DNA of 64,000 bases from Hermetia illucens (taxonomy: Eukaryota; Arthropoda; Insecta; Diptera; Stratiomyidae): NCBI RefSeq assembly GCF_905115235.1, contig NC_051851.1, forward strand, positions 129,654,725-129,718,724. The letters run 5' to 3'. The notes under the pieces are model-generated. The model saw only the letters and a program-made list of their open reading frames with translations. It did no database searches and was not told the origin of the DNA. Below, in pieces: positions 44,776-57,900 of the stretch (positions are counted from its first letter, which is position 1; every line of letters begins with the position of its first letter). The translations under genes were made by a program, and so were the position numbers.

Positions 44776-47700
44776 GCGTATTGTTAAGGCCTTTACGCCA
44801 CTTACGTGTTGCTTCTTCAATTCACAGATTGGTTCTTCAATGAAAAAGCACAGCACTACGAGTTTCGACTTCATCTTCTACTCTGTGTTCAGGATTCGAT
44901 AAAGATGCTCAAACATGTAGATGTAGCATGATCATTAGAAAATGTTATCAAAATAGATGTCATACGCACTAATTGATAGATATGGTGCAATCCTTGTATT
45001 AATTGTCACTAGAACCACCAGCGCGGTTAAAGCCCGCTTTCGCTGCACTGTCTCAGTTTGTTCCAGTTCCCCTAATTTCTTTTCTTCATGCTGAACCGGG
45101 GACAATGAAACATTGTGTCTTCCGGGTATTCGGGTCTGGAGATAAACTCAGAGTAGTTGGAAGATTTGTGTAATCCGAAGCGGTACAAAATTACCGTGCC
45201 CCGTAAAGAGCTACGTCAGTTCTCCTCGTTTCCGCTTGACCTATTTTTCAATACACGCGGTTAGTATATGGATTCACTGACCCTTTTCGGAGTTACCCTT
45301 TTGTGGCTACCCCCTCTTATACACTCGTTCCTTATGGCTTTCTTTCCCTCAGCAAACACACGATGGTGTCCTAGGTGTGTCAAACTCATCCTCCCTCGGT
45401 CCATAGTATGGTATTTTCCAATGTGCCTCATTGCGTATAGCGGATTAGTACCACTGTCCTGTTCACCTCTCTAGAGAGTATAGGTCACCCAGAGAGTCCC
45501 CTTTTGGTATTGTTATGTTTTTCTATTTGAGTTTTATGAGATAGCGTTTCAGTTTTATTATCAACATGGTGTGCAACTTTTAAGCCAGCAGCAACGAAAC
45601 AAAGACAAACACAAAAATCCATAACGAATCGGAATTTGAATTCGGAAGAACGAGGATGAGAGGTTGACGGTCAACCAAATCGGCCACTGCACCGTATATT
45701 TTGGTTCACTGATTACTGCATTACCCTTACCGAAAATCAACCAGCCTATGCTGTCTTCTCTCGCGTTAAGTCTAGGTGGTTTCGATATCTATTGGTCGAT
45801 TTCGAGAAGACTCCTTGATCACCAACTCGGAAGTTTACATTTTTTCCCTGTAATAGTCCAGTTTGACTATTGGTAACCATGATCTGATGATGGCAAGAAA
45901 CCTTGTGGTACACTTGCTGTCACAATGTATACTTCCGGTCTGTCATCCGCCTCATATCAGAGAAGTCTATTCAAAAGATAATTCATGATTAACCTAACAA
46001 CAACCCAAACACCCAATTTCCTAATCTTGTTATCTTCAGTATGTGCGAAGGTCTCCGGTAGTTGCATTCCGGAAACCCCATGGACCCCACTTCTATACTT
46101 ACGAATTCAAACGGCCAGTCATTATTTTAGGGATGGGATCCGTAGCGTCAAATATGAAGCTACTATCTCACGTGGTACTATTAGGGCGTGCGGAGGAGCA
46201 CAGTAGCAGTAACTACAAAACAATTTCGGAAATGCAGTTGTTTATTTTATGGTTTGCTTTCTACATGCGTATATCGTGGCTTTGTTAGACATATTCATCG
46301 CCTGATCGGCGTTACCGTAATTTCAATACGCTTTGCATATTACTGTCGGGTCTACTTTTGCGTCGCGAATGGTTTGTGAGAGCAGGTTTTGAGCTGCCTA
46401 GCAATGATCTAGATTGATTTGTATTAACTTCATTTACGTGCGCGATTCACCTTCCTTTTGTACAATATCACACGTATATCGTGGATCTCTGGTGAAATCC
46501 TTGGGGAGATGATGTTCTTCTTCGTCCTTGCTGCACTTTTGTTGATTGGTGGATGCTTTTGCAAAATGATGAAGTGTATCTTTCTGAAGTATCTCTTCAG
46601 AGGTATTTGTTTTTGAATCGGCATATAATCCAGCCCATACTTACCTTGTGCCCGGTAATCAGCTTTACCAGGAAGCTACTGGTATGTGCCCTTCTATATG
46701 CCCTCATAATTTTTTCCTTTGACTCTGTTCTATATTGCTCAGATTAAATTATTTTTTTGCTTAACAGGGATATCTTTCCACGAAGTAACTACATCTGGGT
46801 CCTTGCAGTCGATTATTACTTTCTGCTATATAATCGACATGACTCATACTATCTTCGGATTCAGAGTTCATTAACTACAGACTCGTTTTCAATCTTCGAA
46901 AGATTTCGATAATTATTACTTTCAGATGAATGTTGTTCCGCTTTTTCTACTGACCTCTATCCATTGTTCAGGGTTGTGAGTCGTTAGTTCAGAAATGACC
47001 AACTTTCGCAATATTTTCCCCAGCTTAACTTTTTTCGGTGAAAAGACAGTTTTTCTCTTGGTTGGTTACTGTGTCCTAAACGTCTTCCTGATATTATGAT
47101 GTAATAGAGGATGATGTCTCTAGTTTGTTTCCTGGCTTTCTCACTTTTTCTTGAAGAAGTGTTACTTGTGTTTCCCTAACGAGCATGTCCCTTGATCTTT
47201 AACCTTTTTCCAGGGCTCAATATAAGACAACTTAATTACCTTTATGTCACTTTGAATTCACACGGTTCAATTATGCGTGCCATCAGTGAAAGAAGCGTTG
47301 TTCCGGTTTGATTCCCCTTCAATATTTGCGATTTACACTACACATTTTCTACCCACATCCCTTGTCGATTCCCGCTATGAATTTGAATTGCCGGAGATCA
47401 ATACTGTTCCCGGTGAACCTACAGGTTTGGAGTTCTTTCGAAAGAACCCGAAGTGGTTCCCATTCCCATTTCACGATTACCTTTTGTAGCATTAGATGCA
47501 ATAGCAGCCCATTTACTGTTGAGGAACAGCGGTCAGTGAATATCGGTGGCCGCGAGTATCCTTGCATATTTACACGAAGAGACTCAATTCATGGGGGATT
47601 TAGCAATTCCACATTGCATAGTTTTTTTACCGGTGCATTATTGATATGTGCCTGAAACGACACATGCTCATCAAGTCAACCCTAATTGATCCAACATTTT

Positions 47701-48432
47701 TGATGATGATGGATCTAGTAACACTTTTACTATTTGCTAACCCAAAACGCAACTTTTTTAAGGAATGGTGATATATCTTTATGTACTAGTTCGTAATTTA
47801 TTCTTGCCTAAGACATCATTTCATAGCGTCACCATTTTTGCAGTAAATTTATTACTTTTAACTGGTGTCCGCATTGTAACTTTATTTTCACCAGATATGA
47901 GCATGCAGTCATAACATGTTTTTGCACAATTTGAGTGCTACTTTGTGCACAATTTGAATGCTATTTTGCAATGGGCAATTACTTCTTTTATTTCTAAAGC
48001 TGGATTGTTTACATAGACTATATGAGCATATGTATGTATGTCTTTTGGAAACCTATAATAGAAACGCTTCCAATTCATTTACGAATAATACAGTTCAACA
48101 TGAATAAACTTTTATTTTAACGTTGATTCCGTATTTTATATCCAGCACAAAAATTCGGTGGGCAGCTAAAGTGACAGATGATGCGTAATGATAGAATTCA
48201 AGACGATTGCATCGATTGTCCGGATTGAATGTTATTTCAGAGTGATAACATTTATGGTCGCTGTAATCTCTGCCTGAGCATAGGTCATGAAGCACATCCC
48301 TGTACCATTGGTGTAGGTTGAAGGCTGTTTGATTCAATCATTACCAAGTATGTTATTTCTGGAAATGTGCTTGCTTTCAGTGGATCGATTTTACGTACAA
48401 AACTCATGGGAGACATGTTTCAGACTATAACT
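44776..48432. other. Intergenic with unassigned open frames
   Basis: Minus-strand frames at 47349-47567 (KWEWEPLRVLSKELQTCRFT..) and 48095-48337 (MNQTAFNLHQWYRDVLHDLC..) look protein-like in composition but match nothing I know. A minus-strand stretch near 46500-46620 resembles a worn CCHC-type LINE ORF1. None is firm enough to call as a gene. Confidence 0.35.
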
Positions 48433-48474
48433 CACTGAAGAAGAGGAGGAAATACTGATAAATAAGCAATAAAA
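48433..48474 (+). other. Possible Penelope-type terminal remnant
   Basis: ACTGAAGAAGAGGAGGAAATAC is similar to the terminal motifs at 18855, 38091 and 63230, followed by AATAAGCAATAAAAAC. No GIY-YIG coding sequence is recognisable upstream. Confidence 0.3.
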
Positions 48475-48949
48475 ACTTTTTACTCGGCATTTAAAAAACA
48501 AATTTACTATTTTCCTTTTATTTTTTTTTTTCTGACGACATGTTCACTGCTTTGAAATTAGATTTAATTTGGTTTACTGTGTCACCAATGATAATGATTT
48601 GGGTTGCCAAGGTTCAAGACTTCGTGAGAAAAAACAGCCATATTCTTTACTGAATTCTGAATTGACATAAGCAAGGATATGGGCACAAATTTATTTCAGA
48701 TTTTATGGGCAGTATCTATACTTTCCAGAGCAATTTAGTTTTCCCATTGAAATGCCGGTTTTCATTTAGTATCTTTTTTAAGGGTGGAGGAGGAAATCTG
48801 AAGAAGATTTTGCTGCGCCGGTTTGCGACAGTGTGTAGGATTTTCATTGACTAAAACTACCTCCAGCTCTCTACCCATATATCCGCGGGAACATCATAAA
48901 ATATTACTTCGACGAGAGGGCGACAATGGGATATTAGCGCTTTCGGGAC

Positions 48950-49600
48950 AATCAGGGGAATTGTCCAATTCCCTGTGCTAGCAACACATGGGGCCAATAT
49001 ATATGTTCAGACGCCTTTTCCGGAATTATCCCATCGTTGCTGCTATCCGGCACAGATCTCTTTTAAGGGCTTTTTGCAAGACCGCTGTCACATCGGGTGT
49101 ATTCGCTTTTCTTTTCTGGTAGAGACAGTGTATCTTATTCACTAGAAAACCCGAGCGAATTATTTCCGCGATACTGCCAGGTATGGGACGCATTCCCTCA
49201 GCGCGATTGGCCGGTATGCCGAACTCACTCTTGTCCAATTCATGGCCTTGTTCAGAACTCCCGCCCAAACAAAAACCGCGTATAGCAGGATGGATTTCAT
49301 CACCGGATTTCAGGTCTCAGCTCCTCCTAAAGTCGCCGGGAACATCTCCTCCTTAAAATCTCCAGTCGGGCAACCAGCTATCCTAGTTTCACTTTTGTTA
49401 GGCATTCGACTGTTGGCGACTCCGTTTTGATTGTCGGGAAAAGTGGCCTCGTGGTTACTGTGGGTGCAATGTTCACTTAACAAACTCGAAACTATCTTTT
49501 CCCTTTTGATTTATGTTATCGTGTTCACTAACGCATGCTATTGCAAAGTGACCGAAATAGAAGCACCTGAAGCATCTCTTCAGAGACCCTACCGCCCAAG
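48950..49600 (-). mobile_element. R1-like LINE remnant (ORF1 knuckle and RT tail)
   Basis: From 49600 leftward the minus strand reads VGSLKRCFRCFYFGHFAIAC (a CCHC zinc knuckle of LINE ORF1) and, after about 300 bp, LYAVFVWAGVLNKAMNWTRV, SSAYRPIALREC. The second piece fits the RT C-terminal region of R1-clade LINEs (VLYGAEVWA..., SAYRTVS). The close spacing implies a large internal deletion. Confidence 0.55.
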
Positions 49601-52124
49601 TCTGTCAATTCCCGATCCGCTTTCCGCTTCTTTTTTCCGAAAGATTATCACCTTTCTCCGAAATAAAGACTATTTCCGGATGTGTGTTCTTTTATTGGCT
49701 TTTTGCTGTTTGGTTTTATATATTGCTCGGGTTTATGAAATTATGCCACTCCTTCCCCTTTTTTCGATGTTGAGACTGTAATCGAGGGACTACCAATTTT
49801 ACCCGAAATTTTCGTCGGCTCAAGGTACATTAATACAGTCCATACTTCGTTTTCTTTAGCTCTCACCTATGTTGAGGGTGTGTCATCTGCGTCTCTCGTG
49901 TGGTTTGGCGACTAATTTCGCCCGCCGAGGGGTAACGTTGCCATCGGTGGTAACCTTTCAAATTTTGAATTCTTAGGATCCGGTATGGATCTCATTTGCA
50001 CTATTATCTCCTGTAGGATTAAATGCCGCAGTAGATCAGTTTCGAACTACTGGGCCACTGCGGTGCATGGATATCGACGGCCGGCACTTGTACACTCTCA
50101 AAAACCGCCGATATTTATTTTCTGAAGTCTTGCACTATAAAAAAAATCTTTCTCATTGTCCACATTTGCTTTCATTTCAGGGTATCCTTTTCATAGCCAA
50201 TTTTTATCCACGGATGGCTGTTTGATCATGGCCTTGCGCGGACATCTTGTGGTGCGTACATGTGCATGTTCATAACACATTCGCTCATCGTTCCCTTATC
50301 CGAACGAAACGAAGCGCCTGAAGGAAGGTTTGGCAGCAGGTGCATTCAGTATCCTGCTAACTCCGAAAGGTATGTATGCCTTCGTCCAGCAATCTATTGA
50401 GAGCTTCAATTAGTTGTTTAACTTGTATAAATTTCAAATGCGAGAGAGTATGTTAGGTATATGTATATCCTATAAATAAGTTTGGTCCCAAAACTAGCTT
50501 GGTTGCCATATAAAGACCTTGACCTCGTAACTGTTTTTATTGCAATTTAAATATCTTCCATCTACGCACAAACGCATCTGACCATGCTTGAATGCCCATT
50601 TTGTGACCACACGTCATTAATTTTCCCCACTATGGGTGATAGGAAAACATTCCATCCTTTCACTAACCGTATCTCTGTCAGCAAACTTACTACTAGACGC
50701 TCAAGAGACAAAACATCTAAATGTAGCTTCGGTTGCTACTGGTTTTGTAAGATTTCTCCACTTGCAATATCGAATGTCCATCTACCTTCAACGTGCGACT
50801 TCTATGTATGCTTAGTTGAAAACTTGACTTGCATACTGAAAAGTTGTTATTATAATTTACAGATGTACGAACTGTATCTAAACACTACAGAAAAGAGATT
50901 CTCCCCTGGACAGGTGTACAATATTTACTGTTTCATACGCAATTACATATGTATTTGTGCTTATATTGTTTGGGTGCTGCAAGTGTAATTAATTGCAAGG
51001 GAACGAATAATGAATGCAAATAATGATAATTGGCGTAAAATCCAATAATGTGCATGCTGCACTGTTACAAGTTTGCGGATTTAAGGAAATGCGTTGCAAA
51101 AGTGAATGATGGAAAGTGAAAGTCGCCGTTAAACGAACTTGAAGACATTCGACCATCTTCTTGCCTGTAACCGATGTAGAATGTGTTGAAGTAATTCAGA
51201 CATTGTAGCATGTTCAGAGCTTTGAAGCATGTATACCAATTTTAAACCTGAAGGGAGATCTGTTGATTGTATTTGTTCCGGATGAATTTTCGGTTTAATC
51301 AATTGAACTATTATTTAAGCTTACGTTATATATGTATTCAATATATTGTGTTTTTGATTTAGTAGTTAGTTTTATTCTTGCGAGTTTAGTGGTTTTCGTT
51401 TATTACTAGTTATTTGTTGTTAAGTCCTTTCTAGAAGTTTGGAATTCTGACTAGTCATATCCTTTAAAGTCAAGGGTCGTAAGGATTATTCGTAAAATCG
51501 TTGATTGGAAGGGCTGTAGCAAGTCGATGCTGCAGGTTGGATGTCCATATGTACATTTCCTCATGATTTGAATTTGTCTTTCGTCTTTATTTGAAAGTGA
51601 ACACAGATTATCTGATTTCGCTTCATTTGTAAGCAATCGCTTTTGCAGATGCATTCCAATGGACCATATGTACTTCATTTCGTTCTGTGGACAGATAACT
51701 ATTCGATGACTTTGGTCACGAGAGAGAAAGTAGCATGACAACACTTTGCTTGTTCACACAGACTCCTTTTCAATGACCCTTGGGCCACTTGGTGGATTTT
51801 CCAGTGCACATTTAAAGTCGGACGGCGTGTAAAGAATGGCAGTATCATCGGTAAACGATAAAGTTTTCAGGCTAGTATCAGTTGGTAATTGGCGTTAAAA
51901 GAAGAAAGCTTCCAGAATGTTAAACGCGACTATTGAATGGAATTATGCAATTTTATGGATCAAAATTCTACGACCTACCTTGTTAAATGTTTATTTTACA
52001 TTTAAGAGGAAACATGAGTAGCAACTTTCACTGATTTTTGTTTCCGTTTCTATTGAGTCCTGAAAAAAGCCTCTTCACTCTCCCACGAAATATTCACAAA
52101 AGTTCGTTATTTCTCGATTGTCGT
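49601..52124. other. Intergenic, no host gene recognised
   Basis: Open frames of 134 (50584-50988, plus) and 97 codons (51451-51744, minus) have no family resemblance. The first contains many Cys and aromatic residues typical of AT-rich noise. Confidence 0.4.
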
Positions 52125-53560
52125 TTCATCATCATCATCACCGGCGCAACAACCGGTATCCGGTCTAGGCCTGCCTTAATAAGGAACTCCAGACATCTCG
52201 GTTTTGCGTCGAGGTCCACCAATTCGATATCCCCAAAAGCTGTCTGGCGTCCTGACCTACGCCATTGCTCCATCTTAGGCAGGGTCTGCCTCGTCTTCTT
52301 TTTCTACCATAGATATTGCCCTTATAGACTTTCCGGGCTGGATCATCCTCATCCATATGGATTAAGTAACCCGCCCACCGTAACCTATTGAGCCGAATTT
52401 TATCCACAACCTGACGGTCATTGTATCGCTCATAGATTTCGTCATTGTGTAGGCTACGGAATCGTCCATCCTCATGTAGGGGCCAAAAATTCTTCGGTGG
52501 ATTCTTCTCTCGAACGCGGCCAAGAGTTCGCAATTTTTCTTGCTAAGAACCCAAGTTTCCGAGGAATACATGAGGACTGACAAGATCATAGTCTTGTACA
52601 GCCTATGGTGAGACGTTTCGAGCCGAACAGTTTTTGTAAGCTGAAATAGGCTCTGTTGGCTGACAACAACCGTGCGCGGATTTCATCGCCATAGCTGTTA
52701 TCGGTTGTGATTTTCGACCCTAGATAGGAGGAATTATAAACGGTTGATCTTGTTGGTTGGTTGGTTTTCGGTGCTGACGTTGCCACTATATACTTCGTCT
52801 TGGCTTCATTTATGTGCCGTCCAAAATTTCGCGCCCCCTGCTCGATCTGGATGAAGGCAGTTTGTACGTCTTGGGTCATTCTTCCCATGATGTCGATATC
52901 GTCAGCATAGGCCAGTAATTGGGTGGACTTAAAGAGGATCGTACCTCTTGCATTTACTTCGGCATCACGGATCACTTTCTCGAGGGCCAGGTTAAAGAGG
53001 ACGCATGATAAGGCATCCCTTGTCGTAGACCATTGTTGATGTCGAATGGTCTTGAGAGTGATCCTGCTGCTTTTTTCTGGCCGTGTAAATTGGTCAAGGT
53101 CAACCTAGTCAGCCTTATTAATTTCGTCGAGATACCGAATTCGTGTACAGTTTTACCCTAGCTGTGCTATCATAGGTGGCTTTAAAGTGGATGAATAGAT
53201 GATGCAACTGTTGTCCATATTCCAACAGTTTTTTCATCGCTTGCCTCAGAGAGAAAATGTGATCTGTTGCTGATTTGCCTGGAGTGAAGCCTCTTTGGTA
53301 TGGCCCAATGATGTTCTGGGCATATGGGACTATCCGGCCTAGCAAGATAGCGGAGAATATCTTATAGATGGACTCGGCAACGTGATACCTCTATAATGCT
53401 GCACTGTGTGATATCTCCCTTTTTTTGTATCAGACTGATAATTCCTCGTTGCCAATTGTCAGGCATTGATTCGCTGTCCCATACCTTGAGCACAAGTTGA
53501 TGAACCACTTGGTGTAACTGGTCGCCTCCATATTGTCGTTTCAGGACTGGCAAAAGGAGA
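52125..53560 (-). mobile_element. LINE family A, copy 3
   Basis: From 53560 leftward: YGGDQLHQVVHQLVLKVWDS, MPDNWQRGIISLIQKKGDIT, QRGFTPGKSATDHIFSLRQA, LLAYADDIDIMGRMTQDVQT, RRIFGPYMRM and RPCLRWSNGVGQDARQLLG. It ends at 52125-52141 as (TGA)n on the minus strand. It has a full set of RT motifs, including an intact YADD, but several frame changes, and no endonuclease. Confidence 0.85.
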
Positions 53561-54002
53561 AGAATTGGAAACTCGCAAAACCCGGGAAATGGAGGAAAGA
53601 GAGCAATTTCCATGGAAAAATGTCTTAGGACGATATCCTTCGGAAGGTGAAAGTGGATTCGGATGATGGACTTGGAGGATAGTGTAAGCTGTATTAAGTG
53701 AACATAGGAAGGCCGTTTGATGCTTCAATAAAATAGATTGAGCGAGAAACGATGTTGAGGTCACGGCAAGGTAGAAAAGGTGTTAGGGGAACAAGCGGAA
53801 GTTGACGCCAGAAGGCAGGGGATAATCATTGAATACTGTCTGTGTTACTTCATGGAAAGTTTCGGTATGGAGTCTGGTTTCGTAAAAAGTGTGAGTGTGT
53901 GCACAGACTACTATTATTGACTTGTAGGTGGTGGCAACTTTGAACAATATATATGCATTCCCGCTTTTGTAACTCAGACTTCTCAGTTTATTGTAATCTA
54001 AT
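53561..54002. other. No feature recognised
   Basis: Minus-strand open frames of 101-128 codons overlap each other and show no motif. Not called. Confidence 0.35.
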
Positions 54003-54535
54003 ATATAACAACTGCGAAACCGGAAGCTCGGTGCTTCAGGTATGGTCTCATTTATACATACCTCGTAGCGTGTATAAGTTAAATATGCCCGATATTCAAT
54101 TCGATGTGATACATATGGCTTATCTGTTGGGTGGTAGTAATTTGACACGAAAGTGACAACTTTGACCAACTATAACTTTGCTAATAGTAGTAGGATTTTC
54201 ACCAAGCAAATTTTACAGATCTAGAACGAACTTAAGTGGGGTTCGCAGTAAATATTCAAATTATAATAATACACTATTATTAACTTTATATGAGCAGATA
54301 TAGTAACGAAGGTTATTTTCAGGCCTAGATATCATGTACATGGAATACTGTTTTTTTTTCACATGTTTCGGTTGGGTAGATTTCGAGAATGGATCCTTTA
54401 AGTAATTGACCCATTTCAGACCCCCGTACTCATTGCCTTTTCAACCAATGTCAAAGTTAATATCTGCTTCAAAGTACTAATCTGGATCTTTCATTTGATT
54501 TGGCACTCTATACGACAATATTTGGTGAAAAAAGT
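54003..54535 (+). mobile_element. Helentron/DINE-like copy cut by a Tc1-like element
   Basis: The head AACTGCGAAACCGGAAGCTC, GCTTCAGGTATGG and the body motifs ACTATAACTTTGCTAATAGT and GTACTAATCTGGATCTTTCA follow the family order up to GGTGAAAAAAGTTTA, where unrelated transposase sequence takes over. Confidence 0.6.
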
Positions 54536-55150
54536 TTACCATTTGGGCATTTTTTCCACCAGTTTCTGGAGTCTTCCTGGTCGCAATCGTTGCCAAGCCT
54601 GCTGAAGACATTGTCATAAATGGGATTCGCTGGAAGGACACAACACAACAGTTCGACGGGATTTGCATCCGGTGATTGTGGTGGGCATTCCATGAATTTA
54701 CAAACACCGCCATATCATCACACTGCCACCACTAAACTTGACTGTTGGCTTTACACATTGAGGTGCGTGCCGTTTGCCATTTGCTACCAAAAATTTCAAT
54801 TTGGACTCATCTGTCTATAACACCTTTTCCTATTTTCCGATGGACTAGTTTTTGTGTTCTCTTGCCCATTTGAGTCGTTTACGAACGTTTACCGATCCAT
54901 ACAAACCGACATCATGCAACTGGCGTGTGACCGTTGTATCAGAGATCGGCTTCGGTAGCGTTTGGTTGATCTCGGCGCTAACATCTAGCACTGTTTTGAG
55001 TCATCACAGATCATCACTTTCTGTCGCCTGTCTGGGTCGGCCCCAGCGTATCCTGTCAGAAAACAGTTCGGTTTCAACGAATCTCTCCAATGTTGTACGG
55101 ACTCCTTTCTAAAAAACTTCCAGCATTTGTGCTATTTTTCGCTGCGAATG
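54536..55150 (-). pseudogene. Tc1-like transposase relic
   Basis: From 55150 leftward: RLKWAREHKN, DESKLKFLVANGKRHAPQ, KPTVKFSGGSVMIWRCL, then after a frame change PPQSPDANPVELLC and NWWKKCPNGKLF. This is the usual Tc1 order (KEH..W....V.FSDES, GGGSVMVWG, SPDLNPIE.LW). Of the acidic residues, DES and the final E of NPVE are visible. Stops and frame shifts make it inactive. Terminal inverted repeats are not obvious. Confidence 0.78.
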
Positions 55151-55234
55151 ATCGGTTGTGCATGTGCATGTATTTTTTAACGGAGAAAGGTTTTACGATA
55201 TAAACTGCTGCACTTCACGGTAAGATGACGCTAC

Positions 55235-55410
55235 TTATGGTAAATTCCTACACCGTTTAGGTGATCACCATGGAAATTGGTATATATATGTATTTTCTAT
55301 GGAAAATATTTTGGTCTTGTTCTCAGATAACTTCTACACCGTTCACCGGATCATCATGAGAGTTAGTATATATATAATGTGGTTTTTAAGGGAAAATATT
55401 TTCGTGGTGT
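55235..55410. repeat. Two diverged tandem units of about 85 bp
   Basis: Both units carry CTACACCGTT, GATCA.CATG, TTAGTATATATAT (or TTGGTATATATAT) and GGAAAATATTTT in order, starting near 55242 and 55329. Confidence 0.65.
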
Positions 55411-55609
55411 CCACGTCGCTGTTATATGCCTCTAGATGACGCTGCAGTGGATCAAGCTATACATTCGTCAACCAATCGTTATCGCAAATAATGACAGTGA
55501 GTGATGAGATATTACATTTTGAAAATTATTGAGAATTCTATCAAAAAATTGAACATTTAAAGATCAACCGGAAATGCATGGCAATTGCTGAATTATCTGA
55601 AGAAAGACT

Positions 55610-55755
55610 CGTGACTGGATAAAGAATGAATCAGAGACTTTAATTCAAGAATTGCTGGAACATCAGAAAAATGAGGCCCACATCGAATATATGATCGGAT
55701 CAGAGCCTTTATCTCAAGAGCTGCTGAAATATCAGAAAAACGAGATGCATGAGTG
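55610..55755 (+). repeat. Two-unit tandem repeat of about 65 bp, coding-like
   Basis: The plus frame reads SETLIQELLEHQKNE and then SEPLSQELLKYQKNE. The two units share ATCAGAAAAA(T/C)GAG. The open frame is short; no gene could be built around it. Confidence 0.45.
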
Positions 55756-56084
55756 GATAATTTGCGAGTTTGTGCTTGCACTTTAACTGTTGCCTAAGCA
55801 TCTCAACAACATGATGTACAGATTACAAATCTTTGAGCAAAAGCGTTGACTTTCAGAGTTGCTGCAATCCTCGATGAGGAAGGCACACCATGTGCTTTCA
55901 AATGGCATCGTTTGAAGCGACGAATATTGCAAAGTATGGTAATGTAGTATGGTCCACTTCTTCCAGTACTTGAAGAAAATCCCCAGTTTTTGCAAATATG
56001 TCCAGGTAGAACAACATCAGCTAGCATAGTAAAAATTAGTTTATATACGGGGTACATTATATGAATGATGTCTCAGGTCCAGTC

Positions 56085-56695
56085 GATTTATATAAAAAAG
56101 AAACTTTGATTTTTATAGTTTTGTTATTTAAGCTAGGATTTCTATTACACTTTCCAGAATTATGCCGTATAATCTTGCTCATATTCGTAGATATTTGGTA
56201 CTTTTCTGGTAGGATGAACTGAAGAGGGATAACTATTTTAAAACTGAAGAGGGATTTTCTGACAAATTTTCAAAATATAATAATACGATATAAATGCGAT
56301 GTATTCTAGGTCTAAATTTCATTTAGTTGCATTACCGCCATTTTTTTTCAGATTTTTCGTTGGGATAAGTTCTGAGAATGATATCAGTTTCACTTTTTGG
56401 AGTGCACTTGTTGAAACCTCACTTCCTTATATTTCGCTTTATATCAAAACTAAGTTGAAAGTTACCGATTCAGCCCTTTCATTTAATGTACAAAATAACC
56501 AAATTCTGTGTATTATTCTTTCGCGTGTACTTGGAGTCCTTCTAAAACTCAGTAGAAAGTGAAGCTCCTTGCTATGTTCAAATGGACAAACATCTTCTCA
56601 CTGAGTTTCGTCACAATTGGGTTAGCCATTTCTGAGTAAACTAGGTCCAGAACACAGACAGGAACCCACTTTGAATCGATTTAATAAGATTTTGT
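56085..56695 (+). mobile_element. Diverged Helentron/DINE-like copy
   Basis: Recognised from body blocks TTTTATAGTTTTGTTATTTA, GGTCTAAATTTCATTTAGTT, TTCAGATTTTTCGTTGGGAT and a worn 3' end TTTAATAAGATTTTGTTATAC. The head is not identifiable. Confidence 0.5.
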
Positions 56696-57199
56696 TATAC
56701 ATTACTGTAGGTAGTATGCTTGGGTCGATTGTCGATTTGACGTTCCTCTCAGCAGTGAGACTGATGGTCTTCCGGGTGACTGAATTCTGCACCCACAGTG
56801 ACCACGAGGGTACCATTTCTAACATCGGAAACACTGGAAGCGACTTCTGAAAGCGTGCTTGAAGATATTTGACTGCTAGCCGAGGCATCTGACGCTATAA
56901 TGCCTCGAATTCGTTTACATCATAACGGGAAACCAAACTGATAGTGGAACCAGGATATCTTGAAGTTGAGGTGATTACGTTTGGGGGCAAGAAGATTTTG
57001 CCAAAGGGTGATTGGAAGTCGGAACTGCAGGAGGGATGGGGAGTGTACTGCAATTTCGAAGTAGCCTTTAAAAGGCCATACGGGGAAGGAAACGAGATTG
57101 CTGTAGCAAGGCCTAATTAAAAGACAATCAAAGTGGTTATGCACAAGATACTTGGCCAAAAATCAGTTCAAGTAATGCGTCTGTGTCTGTTGCTATACA

Positions 57200-57900
57200 T
57201 AATTGCTACTCTATTGCCGCAGTAGGCAGAAAGTACGATTGAACAAGAGGTTTGCATGTAAGAAAGTTCAGACACTTGACATGGTTTTGAAAAAAAATAC
57301 TAAGATTAAGCCAGAATGGTACGGGGAAGATGTTAGAGAGCGTGACATATATCCATTCATTGAGATAGTGAATGTTCCGCAGGGTTGATGCTAGATATCA
57401 GCAATGCCTTTAATTCTGCCCACGGGGGTTAATTTAATGACACTTGGCTTGGCTAGGTATCTCTACTTATTTAGCTCGGTTAGTTCGGTCAGAGAGTTCT
57501 ACAATGGGTCGAACGAATATATTGTGATAGCCGGCATTACCTATCATGTATCATGGAAATTTTAGCCTATGCGTACCAGAGCAGGCAACAAGAGGTTAAT
57601 GGTTTGCAAGTCCATAGCATTAAAGAATTGGGATGCACCACCAAAATACTGCGTTGGATATACATTGAAACAGTAAGATAAATGATTCCATATGGGACGG
57701 TGAGCTGGACAGACAGCACCCAATTCGTTATAAAGTCAGTGGGTTACACAAACTTCAAAGGTAGGTTTGTGTTTATATCATTGGAGCGATGTCCCACGGC
57801 ATCCTTGAAAGTCCGTCAGGGATTTACTCCTCTTCATTTTTGCATATATATGAATATGCCGGCGAAGAGGGCAATCTTCAGAATGTTCGATGGTATCAGT
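57200..57900 (+). mobile_element. R1-like LINE reverse transcriptase fragment
   Basis: After IKPEWYGEDVRE (57303), MLDISNAFNSAHGG at about 57388-57430 matches the LD..NAFNS(A/V) motif of R1-clade RT, and later VRQGFTPLHFCIYMNMP resembles the (A/V).QG..LSP.L(F/W)N block. Frames are broken and spacing suggests loss. Confidence 0.5.

Noticed and set aside
50584-50988. 134-codon plus-strand frame rich in Cys and Tyr
   Set aside because: No family resemblance, no splice context; length alone is weak evidence here.
53459-54169. Overlapping minus-strand frames of 83-128 codons upstream of LINE family A copy 3
   Set aside because: The part up to 53560 is the LINE itself; the rest shows no motif and the frames conflict with each other.
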